Notes: generated by a model not told the origin, from the letters alone. Positions 1 to 18,486 are shown, numbered from the stretch's first letter. The stretch is DNA of 64,000 bases from Molossus alvarezi (GCA_037176705.1 JBAWUJ010000132.1:1-64000); one strand, 5' to 3'. Program-made: numbers and translations.

Positions 1-30
1 GTGCCTCACATAGTGGGTGCTCATTACATG
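1..30 (+). mobile_element. MIR SINE, 3' end only (cut by window start)
   Basis: The start of the window is the tail of the MIR element of the preceding, unseen unit, so the array extends upstream. Confidence 0.8.
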
Positions 31-84
31 ACATCATAGGCTTGTTCATGACATTGTAAGGGAGAGAAGGGCTCCCCTGATATT

Positions 85-950
85 TTGGTCCTGCGTAGTT
101 GGTAGGCCAGTTGATCCAGCGTATTTGGTGTACCAGTTGGTCCTGTGTAGTTAGTAGACCAGTTGGTCCTGCCTAGTAGGTAGACCAGTTGTTCCTCCCT
201 AGGTGGTAGACCAGTTGGTCCCGAGTAGTTGGTAGACCAGTTGTTCCTGAGTAGTTGGTAGAACAGTTGTTCTTTCCTATCTGGTATACTAGTTGGACCT
301 GACTAGGTGGTAGATCAGTTGGTCCTGCGTAGGTGGTAGACCAGTTGTCCTGCGTTGTTGGTAGACCAGTTGTTTCTGCCTAGGTGGTATACCAGTTGTT
401 TCTGCCTAGGTGGTATACCGGTTGTTCCTGACTAGGTGGTAGACCAGTTGTTTCTGCCTAGGTGGTAGACCAGTTGGTCCTGCCTAGTTGGTAGACCAGT
501 TGGTCCTGCCTTTTAGGTAGACTTGTTGGTCCTGCGTATTTCATAGACTAGTTGGTCCCGCGTATTAGGTAGACCAGTTGCTCCTATGTACTAGGTAGAC
601 CAGTTGGTCCTCCATTTGTAGGTATCCCAATTGGTCCTGCATATTAGGTAAACCAGTTGCTCCTATGTTGTAGGTAGACCAGTTGGTCCTCCATTTGTAG
701 GTAGACCAGTTGGTCCTTCATTTGTTGGTAGACCAGTTGGTCCTGCCTTTTAGGTAGACTAGTCGGTCCTGCGTAGTTGGTACACCAGTTGATCCTGCGT
801 AGTAGGTAGACCAGTTGGTCCTATGTATTAGGTAGACCAATTGGTCCTCCATTTGTAGATAGACAAGTTGCCTTTGAGGTAGACTAGTTGGTCCCGTGTA
901 GTTGGTAGACAAGTTCGTCCTGTGTAGTAGGTAGACCCGTTGGTCCTCCA
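85..950. repeat. 26-bp minisatellite, unit 1 (866 bp, about 33 copies)
   Basis: Typical repeat: TAGGTGGTAGACCAGTTG followed by GTCCTGCC (26 bp). Copies vary by substitution and some by small indels. Length differences between units are mostly multiples of 26 bp, confirming the period. Most repeats hold GACCAGTTGGTC, a dyad of 5-bp arms around GT, and the hexamer CAGTTG. The plus strand has frequent TAG stops. The minus strand is more open, but 26 is not a multiple of three. Confidence 0.95.
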
Positions 951-2671
<1,721 letters not shown>

Positions 2672-2873
2672 AGAGGGCTGGAGTCAGACCTGGTTCAGTT
2701 CCCAGCTCTGCTGTTCCTGCGGGGCGGGGGGGTCAGGTGGTCCCTTCCCTTCCCTGAGTGTTGGGTCATGTCTGTCCATCCCTGGTCTCCTCCTGCTCAC
2801 AGGCTGCTGTGAGGGGAGAGGGATGAATGACAGACCCGAGCAGGTGCCTCACATAGTGGGTGCTCATTACATG
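2672..2873 (+). mobile_element. MIR SINE, units 1/2
   Basis: A diverged MIR in plus orientation, antisense to the LILR exons. Recognisable parts in order are ctggagtcagacctgg, ttcccagctctgctg, a degraded centre with a G-rich tract, caggctgctgtgagg, and the tail gtgcctcacatagtgggtgc, matching the conserved MIR 3' region. It spans the unit boundary as I drew it. The centre holds cggggcggggggg at about 2719-2731. Confidence 0.82.
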
Positions 2874-2927
2874 ACATCATAGGCTTGTTCATGACATTGT
2901 AAGGGAGAGAAGGGCTCCCCTGATATT

Positions 2928-3793
2928 TTGGTCCTGCGTAGTTGGTAGGCCAGTTGATCCAGCGTATTTGGTGTACCAGTTGGTCCTGTGTAGTTAGTAG
3001 ACCAGTTGGTCCTGCCTAGTAGGTAGACCAGTTGTTCCTCCCTAGGTGGTAGACCAGTTGGTCCCGAGTAGTTGGTAGACCAGTTGTTCCTGAGTAGTTG
3101 GTAGAACAGTTGTTCTTTCCTATCTGGTATACCAGTTGGACCTGACTAGGTGGTAGATCAGTTGGTCCTGCGTTGGTGGTAGACCAGTTGTCCTGCGTTG
3201 TTGGTAGACCAGTTGTTTCTGCCTAGGTGGTATACCAGTTGTTCCTGAGTAGGTGGTAGACCAGTTGTTTCTGCCTAGGTGGTAGACCAGTTGGTCCTGC
3301 CTAGGTGGTAGACCAGTTGGTCCTGCCTAGTTGGTAGACCAGTTGGTCCTGCCTTTTAGGTAGACTTGTTGGTCCTGCGTATTTCATAGACTAGTTGTAC
3401 CCGCGTATTAGGTAGACCAGTTGCTCCTATGTACTAGGTAGACCAGTTGGTCCTCCATTTGTAGGTATCCCAATTGGTCCTGCATATTAGGTAAACCAGT
3501 TGCTCCTATGTTGTAGGTAGACCAGTTGGTCCTCCATTTGTAGGTAGACCAGTTGGTCCTTCATTTGTTGGTAGACCAGTTGATCCTGCCTTTTAGGTAG
3601 ACTAGTCGGTCCTGCGTAGTTGGTAGACCAGTTGATCCTGCGTAGTAGTTAGACCAGTTGGTCCTATGTATTAGGTAGACCAATTGGTCCTCCATTTGTA
3701 GATAGACAAGTTGCCTTTGAGGTAGACTAGTTGGTCCCGTGTAGTTGGTAGACAAGTTCGTCCTGTGTAGTAGGTAGACCCGTTGGTCCTCCA
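2928..3793. repeat. 26-bp minisatellite, unit 2 (beta)
   Basis: 866 bp; beta arrangement, with one fewer ggtataccag-type repeat than alpha and one more gtagaccagttggtcctgcc repeat. Confidence 0.95.
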
Positions 3794-4271
3794 ACTGTCA
3801 CTTGCCTCACTGAACCCTGCAGGCATACTCCAATGTGGGGTGAATCCTCAGCGCTCTGAAGCCCCTGGGTTCACCCACAATCTATCCCCTGCTCCCAGCC
3901 CCTGGGACACAGTCTGTCCTTAGTGTCGGGGGCATGAGACCCTCTGAGGGAATCAGAAGCATCCGGGGTGGTCTGTGCTCCCTCTGAGCAAACACGCTCC
4001 ATGACTCAGCAGCTGTGGAGACGGGCCCTCTGGGTGGGGGGCTGAGGGAACAGAGGGTCCTGAGAAGGAGGACAGAAGAGGGTGGGAGTCTGGGGCTGAC
4101 CCTGGTGCCTCACCTCACTCAGACTCCTCCATCTGCTCAGAGCACCCTAGAGTCCCTCCCATGGCCCACGTGGCATCTTCTCCACTGAGGTGAGGGGAAG
4201 GGGTACACATGGGTAGGAGGGTCTCTGAGGGGCAGATGTCCTCTGGGTGACCACCCCTACAGGCCTCCCTA

Positions 4272-5073
<802 letters not shown>

Positions 5074-5514
5074 TCAACTGGGAGCAGACATCCCCCCCAC
5101 CCCTGCTGATCCCAGGAGGCTCTGAGGATGGGTCCCTTCTCCACAGGGTGTCAGTCCTGCAGCGGGGTAACTGAGGGTCTCTGTGCGGAGGTGGTGGGTG
5201 TGTCCATGAGGGACAGGGGCTGAGTCATGTGGGGTTCAGGCTCCTCTGGAGACACTGACTTGGAAGCGCCCTTCCCCTGTCTGGGCCACAGGGTCCCCAC
5301 TTGTAAAAGGAGAGATTCATGGCCCAGAGCTTAGATTTTCTTTCAGTTCTGGTTCTGCCCTCCTGAGGGAGGAGGCCGCACAGGGACACCCAGCATGTGG
5401 TGTGAGGAGTGTCCCCTCTGTAGCAGTGATGATGACGTGCACAGGAAGGGGCAGGCAGGACAAGGCCTGGGGCATCCCGGTCCTTTCCCTCAGCCCAGGC
5501 TCAGCTCAGAGGAG

Positions 5515-5716
5515 AGAGGGCTGGAGTCAGACCTGGTTCAGTTCCCAGCTCTGCTGTTCCTGCGGGGCGGGGGGGTCAGGTGGTCCCTTCCCTTCCCTGA
5601 GTGTTGGGTCATGTCTGTCCATCCCTGGTCTCCTCCTGCTCACAGGCTGCTGTGAGGGGAGAGGGATGAATGACAGACCCGAGCAGGTGCCTCACATAGT
5701 GGGTGCTCATTACATG
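5515..5716 (+). mobile_element. MIR SINE, units 2/3
   Basis: C-interrupted G tract; cccgagcagg tail. Confidence 0.82.
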
Positions 5717-5770
5717 ACATCATAGGCTTGTTCATGACATTGTAAGGGAGAGAAGGGCTCCCCTGATATT

Positions 5771-6636
5771 TTGGTCCTGCGTAGTTGGTAGGCCAGTTGA
5801 TCCAGCGTATTTGGTGTACCAGTTGGTCCTGTGTAGTTAGTAGACCAGTTGGTCCTGCCTAGTAGGTAGACCAGTTGTTCCTCCCTAGGTGGTAGACCAG
5901 TTGGTCCCGAGTAGTTGGTAGACCAGTTGTTCCTGAGTAGTTGGTAGAACAGTTGTTCTTTCCTATCTGGTATACTAGTTGGACCTGACTAGGTGGTAGA
6001 TCAGTTGGTCCTGCGTAGGTGGTAGACCAGTTGTCCTGCGTTGTTGGTAGACCAGTTGTTTCTGCCTAGGTGGTATACCAGTTGTTTCTGCCTAGGTGGT
6101 ATACCAGTTGTTCCTGACTAGGTGGTAGACCAGTTGTTTCTGCCTAGGTGGTAGACCAGTTGGTCCTGCCTAGTTGGTAGACCAGTTGGTCCTGCCTTTT
6201 AGGTAGACTTGTTGGTCCTGCGTATTTCATAGACTAGTTGGTCCCGCGTATTAGGTAGACCAGTTGCTCCTATGTACTAGGTAGACCAGTTGGTCCTCCA
6301 TTTGTAGGTATCCCAATTGGTCCTGCATATTAGGTAAACCAGTTGCTCCTATGTTGTAGGTAGACCAGTTGGTCCTCCATTTGTAGGTAGACCAGTTGGT
6401 CCTTCATTTGTTGGTAGACCAGTTGGTCCTGCCTTTTAGGTAGACTAGTCGGTCCTGCGTAGTTGGTACACCAGTTGATCCTGCGTAGTAGGTAGACCAG
6501 TTGGTCCTATGTATTAGGTAGACCAATTGGTCCTCCATTTGTAGATAGACAAGTTGCCTTTGAGGTAGACTAGTTGGTCCCGTGTAGTTGGTAGACAAGT
6601 TCGTCCTGTGTAGTAGGTAGACCCGTTGGTCCTCCA
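5771..6636. repeat. 26-bp minisatellite, unit 3 (alpha)
   Basis: 866 bp; alpha arrangement with tatactagttgg near 5970 and two consecutive ggtataccag repeats. Confidence 0.95.
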
Positions 6637-7114
6637 ACTGTCACTTGCCTCACTGAACCCTGCAGGCATACTCCAATGTGGGGTGAATCCTCAGCGCTCT
6701 GAAGCCCCTGGGTTCACCCACAATCTATCCCCTGCTCCCAGCCCCTGGGACACAGTCTGTCCTTAGTGTCGGGGGCATGAGACCCTCTGAGGGAATCAGA
6801 AGCATCCGGGGTGGTCTGTGCTCCCTCTGAGCAAACACGCTCCATGACTCAGCAGCTGTGGAGACGGGCCCTCTGGGTGGGGGGCTGAGGGAACAGAGGG
6901 TCCTGAGAAGGAGGACAGAAGAGGGTGGGAGTCTGGGGCTGACCCTGGTGCCTCACCTCACTCAGACTCCTCCATCTGCTCAGAGCACCCTAGAGTCCCT
7001 CCCATGGCCCACGTGGCATCTTCTCCACTGAGGTGAGGGGAAGGGGTACACATGGGTAGGAGGGTCTCTGAGGGGCAGATGTCCTCTGGGTGACCACCCC
7101 TACAGGCCTCCCTA

Positions 7115-7916
<802 letters not shown>

Positions 7917-8357
7917 TCAACTGGGAGCAGACATCCCCCCCACCCCTGCTGATCCCAGGAGGCTCTGAGGATGGGTCCCTTCTCCACAGGGTGTCAGTCC
8001 TGCAGCGGGGTAACTGAGGGTCTCTGTGCGGAGGTGGTGGGTGTGTCCATGAGGGACAGGGGCTGAGTCATGTGGGGTTCAGGCTCCTCTGGAGACACTG
8101 ACTTGGAAGCGCCCTTCCCCTGTCTGGGCCACAGGGTCCCCACTTGTAAAAGGAGAGATTCATGGCCCAGAGCTTAGATTTTCTTTCAGTTCTGGTTCTG
8201 CCCTCCTGAGGGAGGAGGCCGCACAGGGACACCCAGCATGTGGTGTGAGGAGTGTCCCCTCTGTAGCAGTGATGATGACGTGCACAGGAAGGGGCAGGCA
8301 GGACAAGGCCTGGGGCATCCCGGTCCTTTCCCTCAGCCCAGGCTCAGCTCAGAGGAG

Positions 8358-8559
8358 AGAGGGCTGGAGTCAGACCTGGTTCAGTTCCCAGCTCTGCTGT
8401 TCCTGCGGGGCGGGGGGGTCAGGTGGTCCCTTCCCTTCCCTGAGTGTTGGGTCATGTCTGTCCATCCCTGGTCTCCTCCTGCTCACAGGCTGCTGTGAGG
8501 GGAGAGGGATGAATGACAGACCCGAGCAGGTGCCTCACATAGTGGGTGCTCATTACATG
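8358..8559 (+). mobile_element. MIR SINE, units 3/4
   Basis: C-interrupted G tract; cccgagcagg tail. Confidence 0.82.
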
Positions 8560-8613
8560 ACATCATAGGCTTGTTCATGACATTGTAAGGGAGAGAAGGG
8601 CTCCCCTGATATT

Positions 8614-9479
8614 TTGGTCCTGCGTAGTTGGTAGGCCAGTTGATCCAGCGTATTTGGTGTACCAGTTGGTCCTGTGTAGTTAGTAGACCAGTTGGTCCTG
8701 CCTAGTAGGTAGACCAGTTGTTCCTCCCTAGGTGGTAGACCAGTTGGTCCCGAGTAGTTGGTAGACCAGTTGTTCCTGAGTAGTTGGTAGAACAGTTGTT
8801 CTTTCCTATCTGGTATACCAGTTGGACCTGACTAGGTGGTAGATCAGTTGGTCCTGCGTTGGTGGTAGACCAGTTGTCCTGCGTTGTTGGTAGACCAGTT
8901 GTTTCTGCCTAGGTGGTATACCAGTTGTTCCTGAGTAGGTGGTAGACCAGTTGTTTCTGCCTAGGTGGTAGACCAGTTGGTCCTGCCTAGGTGGTAGACC
9001 AGTTGGTCCTGCCTAGTTGGTAGACCAGTTGGTCCTGCCTTTTAGGTAGACTTGTTGGTCCTGCGTATTTCATAGACTAGTTGTACCCGCGTATTAGGTA
9101 GACCAGTTGCTCCTATGTACTAGGTAGACCAGTTGGTCCTCCATTTGTAGGTATCCCAATTGGTCCTGCATATTAGGTAAACCAGTTGCTCCTATGTTGT
9201 AGGTAGACCAGTTGGTCCTCCATTTGTAGGTAGACCAGTTGGTCCTTCATTTGTTGGTAGACCAGTTGATCCTGCCTTTTAGGTAGACTAGTCGGTCCTG
9301 CGTAGTTGGTAGACCAGTTGATCCTGCGTAGTAGTTAGACCAGTTGGTCCTATGTATTAGGTAGACCAATTGGTCCTCCATTTGTAGATAGACAAGTTGC
9401 CTTTGAGGTAGACTAGTTGGTCCCGTGTAGTTGGTAGACAAGTTCGTCCTGTGTAGTAGGTAGACCCGTTGGTCCTCCA
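8614..9479. repeat. 26-bp minisatellite, unit 4 (beta)
   Basis: 866 bp, beta arrangement. Confidence 0.95.
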
Positions 9480-9957
9480 ACTGTCACTTGCCTCACTGAA
9501 CCCTGCAGGCATACTCCAATGTGGGGTGAATCCTCAGCGCTCTGAAGCCCCTGGGTTCACCCACAATCTATCCCCTGCTCCCAGCCCCTGGGACACAGTC
9601 TGTCCTTAGTGTCGGGGGCATGAGACCCTCTGAGGGAATCAGAAGCATCCGGGGTGGTCTGTGCTCCCTCTGAGCAAACACGCTCCATGACTCAGCAGCT
9701 GTGGAGACGGGCCCTCTGGGTGGGGGGCTGAGGGAACAGAGGGTCCTGAGAAGGAGGACAGAAGAGGGTGGGAGTCTGGGGCTGACCCTGGTGCCTCACC
9801 TCACTCAGACTCCTCCATCTGCTCAGAGCACCCTAGAGTCCCTCCCATGGCCCACGTGGCATCTTCTCCACTGAGGTGAGGGGAAGGGGTACACATGGGT
9901 AGGAGGGTCTCTGAGGGGCAGATGTCCTCTGGGTGACCACCCCTACAGGCCTCCCTA

Positions 9958-10759
<802 letters not shown>

Positions 10760-11200
10760 TCAACTGGGAGCAGACATCCCCCCCACCCCTGCTGATCCCA
10801 GGAGGCTCTGAGGATGGGTCCCTTCTCCACAGGGTGTCAGTCCTGCAGCGGGGTAACTGAGGGTCTCTGTGCGGAGGTGGTGGGTGTGTCCATGAGGGAC
10901 AGGGGCTGAGTCATGTGGGGTTCAGGCTCCTCTGGAGACACTGACTTGGAAGCGCCCTTCCCCTGTCTGGGCCACAGGGTCCCCACTTGTAAAAGGAGAG
11001 ATTCATGGCCCAGAGCTTAGATTTTCTTTCAGTTCTGGTTCTGCCCTCCTGAGGGAGGAGGCCGCACAGGGACACCCAGCATGTGGTGTGAGGAGTGTCC
11101 CCTCTGTAGCAGTGATGATGACGTGCACAGGAAGGGGCAGGCAGGACAAGGCCTGGGGCATCCCGGTCCTTTCCCTCAGCCCAGGCTCAGCTCAGAGGAG

Positions 11201-11402
11201 AGAGGGCTGGAGTCAGACCTGGTTCAGTTCCCAGCTCTGCTGTTCCTGCGGGGCGGGGGGGTCAGGTGGTCCCTTCCCTTCCCTGAGTGTTGGGTCATGT
11301 CTGTCCATCCCTGGTCTCCTCCTGCTCACAGGCTGCTGTGAGGGGAGAGGGATGAATGACAGACCCGAGCAGGTGCCTCACATAGTGGGTGCTCATTACA
11401 TG
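11201..11402 (+). mobile_element. MIR SINE, units 4/5
   Basis: C-interrupted G tract; cccgagcagg tail. Confidence 0.82.
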
Positions 11403-11456
11403 ACATCATAGGCTTGTTCATGACATTGTAAGGGAGAGAAGGGCTCCCCTGATATT

Positions 11457-12322
11457 TTGGTCCTGCGTAGTTGGTAGGCCAGTTGATCCAGCGTATTTGG
11501 TGTACCAGTTGGTCCTGTGTAGTTAGTAGACCAGTTGGTCCTGCCTAGTAGGTAGACCAGTTGTTCCTCCCTAGGTGGTAGACCAGTTGGTCCCGAGTAG
11601 TTGGTAGACCAGTTGTTCCTGAGTAGTTGGTAGAACAGTTGTTCTTTCCTATCTGGTATACCAGTTGGACCTGACTAGGTGGTAGATCAGTTGGTCCTGC
11701 GTTGGTGGTAGACCAGTTGTCCTGCGTTGTTGGTAGACCAGTTGTTTCTGCCTAGGTGGTATACCAGTTGTTCCTGAGTAGGTGGTAGACCAGTTGTTTC
11801 TGCCTAGGTGGTAGACCAGTTGGTCCTGCCTAGGTGGTAGACCAGTTGGTCCTGCCTAGTTGGTAGACCAGTTGGTCCTGCCTTTTAGGTAGACTTGTTG
11901 GTCCTGCGTATTTCATAGACTAGTTGTACCCGCGTATTAGGTAGACCAGTTGCTCCTATGTACTAGGTAGACCAGTTGGTCCTCCATTTGTAGGTATCCC
12001 AATTGGTCCTGCATATTAGGTAAACCAGTTGCTCCTATGTTGTAGGTAGACCAGTTGGTCCTCCATTTGTAGGTAGACCAGTTGGTCCTTCATTTGTTGG
12101 TAGACCAGTTGATCCTGCCTTTTAGGTAGACTAGTCGGTCCTGCGTAGTTGGTAGACCAGTTGATCCTGCGTAGTAGTTAGACCAGTTGGTCCTATGTAT
12201 TAGGTAGACCAATTGGTCCTCCATTTGTAGATAGACAAGTTGCCTTTGAGGTAGACTAGTTGGTCCCGTGTAGTTGGTAGACAAGTTCGTCCTGTGTAGT
12301 AGGTAGACCCGTTGGTCCTCCA
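11457..12322. repeat. 26-bp minisatellite, unit 5 (beta)
   Basis: 866 bp, beta arrangement. Confidence 0.95.
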
Positions 12323-12800
12323 ACTGTCACTTGCCTCACTGAACCCTGCAGGCATACTCCAATGTGGGGTGAATCCTCAGCGCTCTGAAGCCCCTGGGTT
12401 CACCCACAATCTATCCCCTGCTCCCAGCCCCTGGGACACAGTCTGTCCTTAGTGTCGGGGGCATGAGACCCTCTGAGGGAATCAGAAGCATCCGGGGTGG
12501 TCTGTGCTCCCTCTGAGCAAACACGCTCCATGACTCAGCAGCTGTGGAGACGGGCCCTCTGGGTGGGGGGCTGAGGGAACAGAGGGTCCTGAGAAGGAGG
12601 ACAGAAGAGGGTGGGAGTCTGGGGCTGACCCTGGTGCCTCACCTCACTCAGACTCCTCCATCTGCTCAGAGCACCCTAGAGTCCCTCCCATGGCCCACGT
12701 GGCATCTTCTCCACTGAGGTGAGGGGAAGGGGTACACATGGGTAGGAGGGTCTCTGAGGGGCAGATGTCCTCTGGGTGACCACCCCTACAGGCCTCCCTA

Positions 12801-13602
<802 letters not shown>

Positions 13603-14043
13603 TCAACTGGGAGCAGACATCCCCCCCACCCCTGCTGATCCCAGGAGGCTCTGAGGATGGGTCCCTTCTCCACAGGGTGTCAGTCCTGCAGCGGGGTAAC
13701 TGAGGGTCTCTGTGCGGAGGTGGTGGGTGTGTCCATGAGGGACAGGGGCTGAGTCATGTGGGGTTCAGGCTCCTCTGGAGACACTGACTTGGAAGCGCCC
13801 TTCCCCTGTCTGGGCCACAGGGTCCCCACTTGTAAAAGGAGAGATTCATGGCCCAGAGCTTAGATTTTCTTTCAGTTCTGGTTCTGCCCTCCTGAGGGAG
13901 GAGGCCGCACAGGGACACCCAGCATGTGGTGTGAGGAGTGTCCCCTCTGTAGCAGTGATGATGACGTGCACAGGAAGGGGCAAGCAGGACAAGGCCTGGG
14001 GCATCCCGGTCCTTTCCCTCAGCCCAGGCTCAGCTCAGAGGAG

Positions 14044-14245
14044 AGAGGGCTGGAGTCAGACCTGGTTCAGTTCCCAGCTCTGCTGTTCCTGCGGGGCGGG
14101 GGGGTCAGGTGGTCCCTTCCCTTCCCTGAGTGTTGGGTCATGTCTGTCCATCCCTGGTCTCCTCCTGCTCACAGGCTGCTGTGAGGGGAGAGGGATGAAT
14201 GACAGACCCGAGCAGGTGCCTCACATAGTGGGTGCTCATTACATG
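14044..14245 (+). mobile_element. MIR SINE, units 5/6
   Basis: C-interrupted G tract; cccgagcagg tail. Confidence 0.82.
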
Positions 14246-14299
14246 ACATCATAGGCTTGTTCATGACATTGTAAGGGAGAGAAGGGCTCCCCTGATATT

Positions 14300-15165
14300 T
14301 TGGTCCTGCGTAGTTGGTAGGCCAGTTGATCCAGCGTATTTGGTGTACCAGTTGGTCCTGTGTAGTTAGTAGACCAGTTGGTCCTGCCTAGTAGGTAGAC
14401 CAGTTGTTCCTCCCTAGGTGGTAGACCAGTTGGTCCCGAGTAGTTGGTAGACCAGTTGTTCCTGAGTAGTTGGTAGAACAGTTGTTCTTTCCTATCTGGT
14501 ATACCAGTTGGACCTGACTAGGTGGTAGATCAGTTGGTCCTGCGTTGGTGGTAGACCAGTTGTCCTGCGTTGTTGGTAGACCAGTTGTTTCTGCCTAGGT
14601 GGTATACCAGTTGTTCCTGAGTAGGTGGTAGACCAGTTGTTTCTGCCTAGGTGGTAGACCAGTTGGTCCTGCCTAGGTGGTAGACCAGTTGGTCCTGCCT
14701 AGTTGGTAGACCAGTTGGTCCTGCCTTTTAGGTAGACTTGTTGGTCCTGCGTATTTCATAGACTAGTTGTACCCGCGTATTAGGTAGACCAGTTGCTCCT
14801 ATGTACTAGGTAGACCAGTTGGTCCTCCATTTGTAGGTATCCCAATTGGTCCTGCATATTAGGTAAACCAGTTGCTCCTATGTTGTAGGTAGACCAGTTG
14901 GTCCTCCATTTGTAGGTAGACCAGTTGGTCCTTCATTTGTTGGTAGACCAGTTGATCCTGCCTTTTAGGTAGACTAGTCGGTCCTGCGTAGTTGGTAGAC
15001 CAGTTGATCCTGCGTAGTAGTTAGACCAGTTGGTCCTATGTATTAGGTAGACCAATTGGTCCTCCATTTGTAGATAGACAAGTTGCCTTTGAGGTAGACT
15101 AGTTGGTCCCGTGTAGTTGGTAGACAAGTTCGTCCTGTGTAGTAGGTAGACCCGTTGGTCCTCCA
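14300..15165. repeat. 26-bp minisatellite, unit 6 (beta)
   Basis: 866 bp, beta arrangement. Confidence 0.95.
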
Positions 15166-15643
15166 ACTGTCACTTGCCTCACTGAACCCTGCAGGCATAC
15201 TCCAATGTGGGGTGAATCCTCAGCGCTCTGAAGCCCCTGGGTTCACCCACAATCTATCCCCTGCTCCCAGCCCCTGGGACACAGTCTGTCCTTAGTGTCG
15301 GGGGCATGAGACCCTCTGAGGGAATCAGAAGCATCCGGGGTGGTCTGTGCTCCCTCTGAGCAAACACGCTCCATGACTCAGCAGCTGTGGAGACGGGCCC
15401 TCTGGGTGGGGGGCTGAGGGAACAGAGGGTCCTGAGAAGGAGGACAGAAGAGGGTGGGAGTCTGGGGCTGACCCTGGTGCCTCACCTCACTCAGACTCCT
15501 CCATCTGCTCAGAGCACCCTAGAGTCCCTCCCATGGCCCACGTGGCATCTTCTCCACTGAGGTGAGGGGAAGGGGTACACATGGGTAGGAGGGTCTCTGA
15601 GGGGCAGATGTCCTCTGGGTGACCACCCCTACAGGCCTCCCTA

Positions 15644-16445
<802 letters not shown>

Positions 16446-16886
16446 TCAACTGGGAGCAGACATCCCCCCCACCCCTGCTGATCCCAGGAGGCTCTGAGGA
16501 TGGGTCCCTTCTCCACAGGGTGTCAGTCCTGCAGCGGGGTAACTGAGGGTCTCTGTGCGGAGGTGGTGGGTGTGTCCATGAGGGACAGGGGCTGAGTCAT
16601 GTGGGGTTCAGGCTCCTCTGGAGACACTGACTTGGAAGCGCCCTTCCCCTGTCTGGGCCACAGGGTCCCCACTTGTAAAAGGAGAGATTCATGGCCCAGA
16701 GCTTAGATTTTCTTTCAGTTCTGGTTCTGCCCTCCTGAGGGAGGAGGCCGCACAGGGACACCCAGCATGTGGTGTGAGGAGTGTCCCCTCTGTAGCAGTG
16801 ATGATGACGTGCACAGGAAGGGGCAGGCAGGACAAGGCCTGGGGCATCCCGGTCCTTTCCCTCAGCCCAGGCTCAGCTCAGAGGAG

Positions 16887-17088
16887 AGAGGGCTGGAGTC
16901 AGACCTGGTTCAGTTCCCAGCTCTGCTGTTCCTGCGGGGCGGGGGGGTCAGGTGGTCCCTTCCCTTCCCTGAGTGTTGGGTCATGTCTGTCCATCCCTGG
17001 TCTCCTCCTGCTCACAGGCTGCTGTGAGGGGAGAGGGATGAATGACAGACCCGAGCAGGTGCCTCACATAGTGGGTGCTCATTACATG
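16887..17088 (+). mobile_element. MIR SINE, units 6/7
   Basis: C-interrupted G tract; cccgagcagg tail. Confidence 0.82.
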
Positions 17089-17142
17089 ACATCATAGGCT
17101 TGTTCATGACATTGTAAGGGAGAGAAGGGCTCCCCTGATATT

Positions 17143-18008
17143 TTGGTCCTGCGTAGTTGGTAGGCCAGTTGATCCAGCGTATTTGGTGTACCAGTTGGTC
17201 CTGTGTAGTTAGTAGACCAGTTGGTCCTGCCTAGTAGGTAGACCAGTTGTTCCTCCCTAGGTGGTAGACCAGTTGGTCCCGAGTAGTTGGTAGACCAGTT
17301 GTTCCTGAGTAGTTGGTAGAACAGTTGTTCTTTCCTATCTGGTATACCAGTTGGACCTGACTAGGTGGTAGATCAGTTGGTCCTGCGTTGGTGGTAGACC
17401 AGTTGTCCTGCGTTGTTGGTAGACCAGTTGTTTCTGCCTAGGTGGTATACCAGTTGTTCCTGAGTAGGTGGTAGACCAGTTGTTTCTGCCTAGGTGGTAG
17501 ACCAGTTGGTCCTGCCTAGGTGGTAGACCAGTTGGTCCTGCCTAGTTGGTAGACCAGTTGGTCCTGCCTTTTAGGTAGACTTGTTGGTCCTGCGTATTTC
17601 ATAGACTAGTTGTACCCGCGTATTAGGTAGACCAGTTGCTCCTATGTACTAGGTAGACCAGTTGGTCCTCCATTTGTAGGTATCCCAATTGGTCCTGCAT
17701 ATTAGGTAAACCAGTTGCTCCTATGTTGTAGGTAGACCAGTTGGTCCTCCATTTGTAGGTAGACCAGTTGGTCCTTCATTTGTTGGTAGACCAGTTGATC
17801 CTGCCTTTTAGGTAGACTAGTCGGTCCTGCGTAGTTGGTAGACCAGTTGATCCTGCGTAGTAGTTAGACCAGTTGGTCCTATGTATTAGGTAGACCAATT
17901 GGTCCTCCATTTGTAGATAGACAAGTTGCCTTTGAGGTAGACTAGTTGGTCCCGTGTAGTTGGTAGACAAGTTCGTCCTGTGTAGTAGGTAGACCCGTTG
18001 GTCCTCCA
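17143..18008. repeat. 26-bp minisatellite, unit 7 (beta)
   Basis: 866 bp, beta arrangement. Confidence 0.95.
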
Positions 18009-18486
18009 ACTGTCACTTGCCTCACTGAACCCTGCAGGCATACTCCAATGTGGGGTGAATCCTCAGCGCTCTGAAGCCCCTGGGTTCACCCACAATCTAT
18101 CCCCTGCTCCCAGCCCCTGGGACACAGTCTGTCCTTAGTGTCGGGGGCATGAGACCCTCTGAGGGAATCAGAAGCATCCGGGGTGGTCTGTGCTCCCTCT
18201 GAGCAAACACGCTCCATGACTCAGCAGCTGTGGAGACGGGCCCTCTGGGTGGGGGGCTGAGGGAACAGAGGGTCCTGAGAAGGAGGACAGAAGAGGGTGG
18301 GAGTCTGGGGCTGACCCTGGTGCCTCACCTCACTCAGACTCCTCCATCTGCTCAGAGCACCCTAGAGTCCCTCCCATGGCCCACGTGGCATCTTCTCCAC
18401 TGAGGTGAGGGGAAGGGGTACACATGGGTAGGAGGGTCTCTGAGGGGCAGATGTCCTCTGGGTGACCACCCCTACAGGCCTCCCTA

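Noticed and set aside
85..950. CRISPR-like regular short repeats
   Set aside because: The 26-bp repeats are directly adjacent with no unique spacers, there are no cas genes, and the context is mammalian.
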